From positions 1,798,001 through 1,862,000 of the forward strand of contig NZ_BSST01000001.1 of assembly GCF_030161395.1 (NCBI RefSeq): a stretch of DNA of 64,000 nucleotides, written 5' to 3'. The first letter of the stretch is position 1. Each line of letters begins with the position of its first letter. The DNA comes from Thalassotalea insulae. GTDB taxonomy: Bacteria > Pseudomonadota > Gammaproteobacteria > Enterobacterales > Alteromonadaceae. The position numbers and the translations under genes were made by a program. Positions 61,091-64,000 of the stretch are shown here, in pieces. Below the pieces are notes generated by a model. That model was not told the origin of the DNA. It was given only the letters and a program-made list of their open reading frames with translations, and searched no databases.

Positions 61091-63430
61091 CTATTTTTTC
61101 AATTTGGCAAGAGCATCAGCAAAAGCGTTACCCATAGCAGCATTTGCTGGCTCTTTCGCTTTATTTTTATGAGGTCTTTGCCCAGATTTTGGCTGATGCG
61201 CTTTGCCATTTGATTTTTTATTATCAAACGACTTTTTCTGCTGAGCAGGCTTGGCACTAATCGCATCATCTAAACGCATAGTTAGGCTGATACGCTTTCT
61301 AGCTGCCTCAACTTCCGTCACTTTAACTTTAACAATATCGCCTGCTTTGACAATATCGTGCGGATCACTGATAAACTTGTTGGTCATCGCCGAGATATGC
61401 ACTAAGCCATCCTGATGAACGCCTAAATCAACAAAAGCACCAAAATTCGCGACGTTAGACACAACGCCCTCTAATATCATCCCGACTTGCAGATCATTAA
61501 TAGTATTAATGCCTTCTTTAAAATTTGCGGTCTTGAACTCTGGGCGCGGATCTCGCCCTGGTTTTTCCAGTTCAGCGATAATATCTTCAACGGTAATGAC
61601 ACCGAATTGTTCGTCCGCTAACTGCTGCGCCGTTAATTGTTTCAGTTTGTCACTATTGCCCATCACTTCAGCAATATCACTGTTTAATGCTTGCAGCATT
61701 TTTTCCACTACCGGATAAGTTTCCGGGTGAACACCCGACTGATCTAATGGATTATCACCATTTGCTATGCGCAAAAAACCAGCGGATTGTTCAAACGCTT
61801 TAGGTCCTAAACGCGCGACTTTTTTCAGTTCTTTACGGTTATTAAACCGCCCATGCTCGTCACGAAAACGAACAATGTTTTGCGCCATGGTTTTATTCAA
61901 CCCAGAAACTCGGGTTAATAACGCTGCAGAGGCACTATTTAATTCAACCCCAACCGCATTAACACAATCTTCAATCACATTATCAAGCATCGCCGTGAGC
62001 TGACTTTGACTCACATCGTGCTGGTACTGACCAACACCAATCGCTTTCGGATCAATTTTCACTAATTCTGCTAATGGATCTTGTAATCGACGGGCAATCG
62101 ACACTGCACCACGTAATGAAACATCTAAATCAGGGAATTCGTTCGCTGCCAACTCGGACGCGGAATAGACCGAAGCACCCGCTTCACTGACCAATACCTT
62201 TTTCACTGACTTTTGTTCAAGCTGTTCAAGCACTTCAACCACTAATTTGTCACTTTCTCGTGATGCGGTACCATTACCAATAGCTATCAATTCGACTTTA
62301 TGTTGTTGACATAAGTTAACTAGAGTGCGAACCGATTTATCCCAGTTATTCTGCGGTGCATGGGGAAAAATTGTCGTGGTATGCAGTAATTTCCCGGTGT
62401 CACTAACAATGGCAATTTTACAACCAGTTCTTAAGCCAGGATCTAGGCCAAGCGTCACTTTAGCACCAGCTGGAGCTGCCATTAATAAATCTTTTAAGTT
62501 AGTTGCAAAAACATTAATCGCTTCAGTTTCTGCCCGTTCACGTAATTGCCCGAGTAACTCCGTTTCCAGCGATACACTTAATTTTGCTTTCCAGGCAAGA
62601 CGGACAACTTTTGTTAAAAATGCCGCTGCAGCTTGTCCGGAAAAACGAAAACTAAAATGTTCGCTAATGATCTGCTCGGCACTGGAATAGGCACTGGCTT
62701 CTTGTCCCGGATCAACATCTATAGATAAGTTAAGAAAACCCTCATTACGGCCTCGTAGCATAGCCAGTGCCCGATGAGATGGTACCTTGCTTAATAGTTC
62801 GTGATGATCAAAATAATCCTGATATTTAGCGGCCTCTTGCTGCTTTTTCTTCACGACTCGACTGACCATATGTGCTTGCTTTTTCAGATGGCGACGTAGC
62901 TTTTGCAATAAGTTAGCATCTTCAGAAAAACGCTCGATCAGGATGTAACTCACGCCTTCCAGCACTTGCTCAGCGTCACCATAGCCTAGTTCGGTATTGA
63001 GATAATCCAATGCTGCCTGCTCAGGATTGACAGACCAGTCGCTAAACAGCAAGTCTGCTAACGGCGCTAATCCAGCTTCAATCGCCATTTGCCCTTTGGT
63101 GCGCCTTTTCGGACGATAAGGCAAATACAAATCTTCTAACCGGGTTTTATTATCCGCTTGCTCAAGTTGAGCTTTTAACTCAACGCTCAGTTTTCCCTGT
63201 TGTTCAATATTGGTTAAGATCACCTGCCGACGTTCATTTAACTCTCGTAAATAAGCTAAACGCTGCGCCAGCTGACGTAGATGATTATCGTCCAGCCCTT
63301 GCGTTGCTTCTTTACGGTAGCGCGCAATAAAAGGTACAGTCGCACCGTCATCCAATAAATTTATCGCAGCATTCACTTGAGCTGTTTTTACATTGAGTTC
63401 TTGAGCGAGCTGCTCGGCAATAGTTGTCAT
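61091..63430 (-). CDS. tex: transcription accessory protein Tex
   Basis: A 779-aa protein with the Tex N-terminal helical domain (VPFIARYRKEATQGLDD), a YqgF-like RNase H fold (LGLDPGLRTGCKIAIV), HhH motifs and an S1 RNA-binding domain (GMILEGVVSNVANFGAFVDL), then a basic Lys/Gln-rich tail. Tex binds RNA and acts in transcription. The start is the second ATG (63430), with a Met-Val-Trp extension possible to 63439. Confidence 0.95.
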   Translation of the reverse strand: MTTIAEQLAQELNVKTAQVNAAINLLDDGATVPFIARYRKEATQGLDDNHLRQLAQRLAYLRELNERRQVILTNIEQQGKLSVELKAQLEQADNKTRLEDLYLPYRPKRRTKGQMAIEAGLAPLADLLFSDWSVNPEQAALDYLNTELGYGDAEQVLEGVSYILIERFSEDANLLQKLRRHLKKQAHMVSRVVKKKQQEAAKYQDYFDHHELLSKVPSHRALAMLRGRNEGFLNLSIDVDPGQEASAYSSAEQIISEHFSFRFSGQAAAAFLTKVVRLAWKAKLSVSLETELLGQLRERAETEAINVFATNLKDLLMAAPAGAKVTLGLDPGLRTGCKIAIVSDTGKLLHTTTIFPHAPQNNWDKSVRTLVNLCQQHKVELIAIGNGTASRESDKLVVEVLEQLEQKSVKKVLVSEAGASVYSASELAANEFPDLDVSLRGAVSIARRLQDPLAELVKIDPKAIGVGQYQHDVSQSQLTAMLDNVIEDCVNAVGVELNSASAALLTRVSGLNKTMAQNIVRFRDEHGRFNNRKELKKVARLGPKAFEQSAGFLRIANGDNPLDQSGVHPETYPVVEKMLQALNSDIAEVMGNSDKLKQLTAQQLADEQFGVITVEDIIAELEKPGRDPRPEFKTANFKEGINTINDLQVGMILEGVVSNVANFGAFVDLGVHQDGLVHISAMTNKFISDPHDIVKAGDIVKVKVTEVEAARKRISLTMRLDDAISAKPAQQKKSFDNKKSNGKAHQPKSGQRPHKNKAKEPANAAMGNAFADALAKLKK

Positions 63431-63553
63431 CCAAACCATTCCATTATTTACATTAATAGCTCGAACATTGGGGCGAGATCAGAAAAAACAAGCCAACGAA
63501 AGTGCAACAAGCATGTTTTAATTGACGAGCAGCTGTGATTGCCATTGATTAAC

Positions 63554-64000
63554 TTAAAGATCGGCTGGACGACCCAAATCTCTTTCTTGATAATCACAAA
63601 CGCCATCAGGAAATATCTGTTTTAACTCCCCTAAGTGTTGCGTCATCAGGTGCTGACCATAAAAACCACGTTCAATCGCTTCTGTGACCGGAATTAACGG
63701 ACATTTAAACATATCGCCGGCCCAGTTTGCTCCCGCCTGAATACGACTGGTGCTGAACATCGGATATTCGCGCTCGCACATGCCAGTAGCAGATTGGTTC
63801 CATTGACCATCAAACACCCCTTCTCCTTGGGCAATAATATCCCCTTGTTGATCAAAGCAAGTATCCATCAACTGCTCAGGCTTAGCGGCTACCACATCTG
63901 CTAAGGTGCTGCCTCTCAATGCCAGCAACCACTGATCCATTAAGTTAAATGCTTGATTGACTGGGTTATAGTCTTTATGCGAAATCCAAATAACATGATG
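63554..64000 (-). CDS. DUF6351 family protein, C-terminal part
   Basis: The reading frame continues to the right edge, so the 5' part is outside the window. The last ~148 residues, ending in PDGVCDYQERDLGRPADL with FKCPLIPVTEAIERGFYG before it, match the conserved C-terminus of DUF6351 as I recall it. These are tannase-like or unknown exported hydrolases. Function not assigned. Confidence 0.65.
   Translation of the reverse strand, partial: HHVIWISHKDYNPVNQAFNLMDQWLLALRGSTLADVVAAKPEQLMDTCFDQQGDIIAQGEGVFDGQWNQSATGMCEREYPMFSTSRIQAGANWAGDMFKCPLIPVTEAIERGFYGQHLMTQHLGELKQIFPDGVCDYQERDLGRPADL

Noticed and set aside
1..64000. CRISPR arrays, tRNA or rRNA genes, integrases and prophage modules.
   Set aside because: No regularly spaced repeats, no cloverleaf-like sequences, and no recombinase or phage structural gene were seen in the window.

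Overview
The window looks like chromosomal DNA of a marine, AT-rich gammaproteobacterium of the Alteromonadales, most like Colwelliaceae (Colwellia/Thalassotalea). This is an inference from gene content: a DUF2986 mini-protein, a YihA/cytochrome c4 neighbourhood, LetA/LetB-type lipid transport, a thiC-led thiamine operon, an ActP-like symporter with DUF4212, DUF294 and exonuclease partners, and several secreted peptidases. I see no tRNA, rRNA, CRISPR array, integrase or complete insertion sequence.

Layout. 1-2.0 kb: edge of a GNAT acetyltransferase and an S41 peptidase. 2.0-9.2 kb: an accessory island. It holds a MITE-like inverted-repeat element, a DUF2986 gene, a minus-strand group (DUF4238, two unknown proteins, a HEPN-like protein) and, divergently, a three-gene plus-strand operon. 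That operon encodes a 120-aa peptide ending in a run of asparagines, a GIDE-like membrane protein and a radical SAM/SPASM enzyme. It has the architecture of a RiPP (modified peptide) system and I could not match it to a named one. 9.35-9.48 kb: a strong candidate small RNA with promoter and terminator. 9.6-12.8 kb: a GbsR-type regulator with cydAB behind a perfect FNR box and an 18-bp inverted repeat. 12.8-16.6 kb: small stress-type genes (Rof-like, DUF2024), a MarR regulator with a C-terminal cysteine cluster, and chrA; the divergent promoters share one -35 region and carry twin operators. 16.6-18.7 kb: yihA and a tetraheme cytochrome c.

19-26 kb: a split LetA pair and an eight-MCE-domain LetB-like protein, flanked by two DUF418 paralogues. 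26.2-32.2 kb: thiC-thiO-thiS-thiG-thiDE behind a TPP riboswitch with a terminator platform. 32.4-40.3 kb: an M1 peptidase, two tandem TPR paralogues, a WYL regulator with an ABM-fold protein, a lipoprotein serine hydrolase and a membrane AraC regulator. 40.4-45.3 kb: the symporter/DUF4212 operon and the divergent DUF294 and exonuclease genes. 45.3-48.3 kb: small housekeeping enzymes (GGCT-like, two GNATs, CsaA, YaeR-like VOC, GFA). 48.4-57.3 kb: M4 protease, DUF465, a DksA-type zinc-finger protein, a DPP-IV-like peptidase, a porin and an Aer-like chemoreceptor. 57.4-61 kb: an MFS transporter, a DHDPS-family enzyme and a divergent MocR regulator. 61-64 kb: tex and the 3' part of a DUF6351 gene.

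The core looks like a peptide-scavenging, respiring marine heterotroph: exported M1, M4, S9 and S41 peptidases, a porin, aerotaxis-type sensing and a high-affinity bd oxidase. The 2-9 kb island is the part most worth study.
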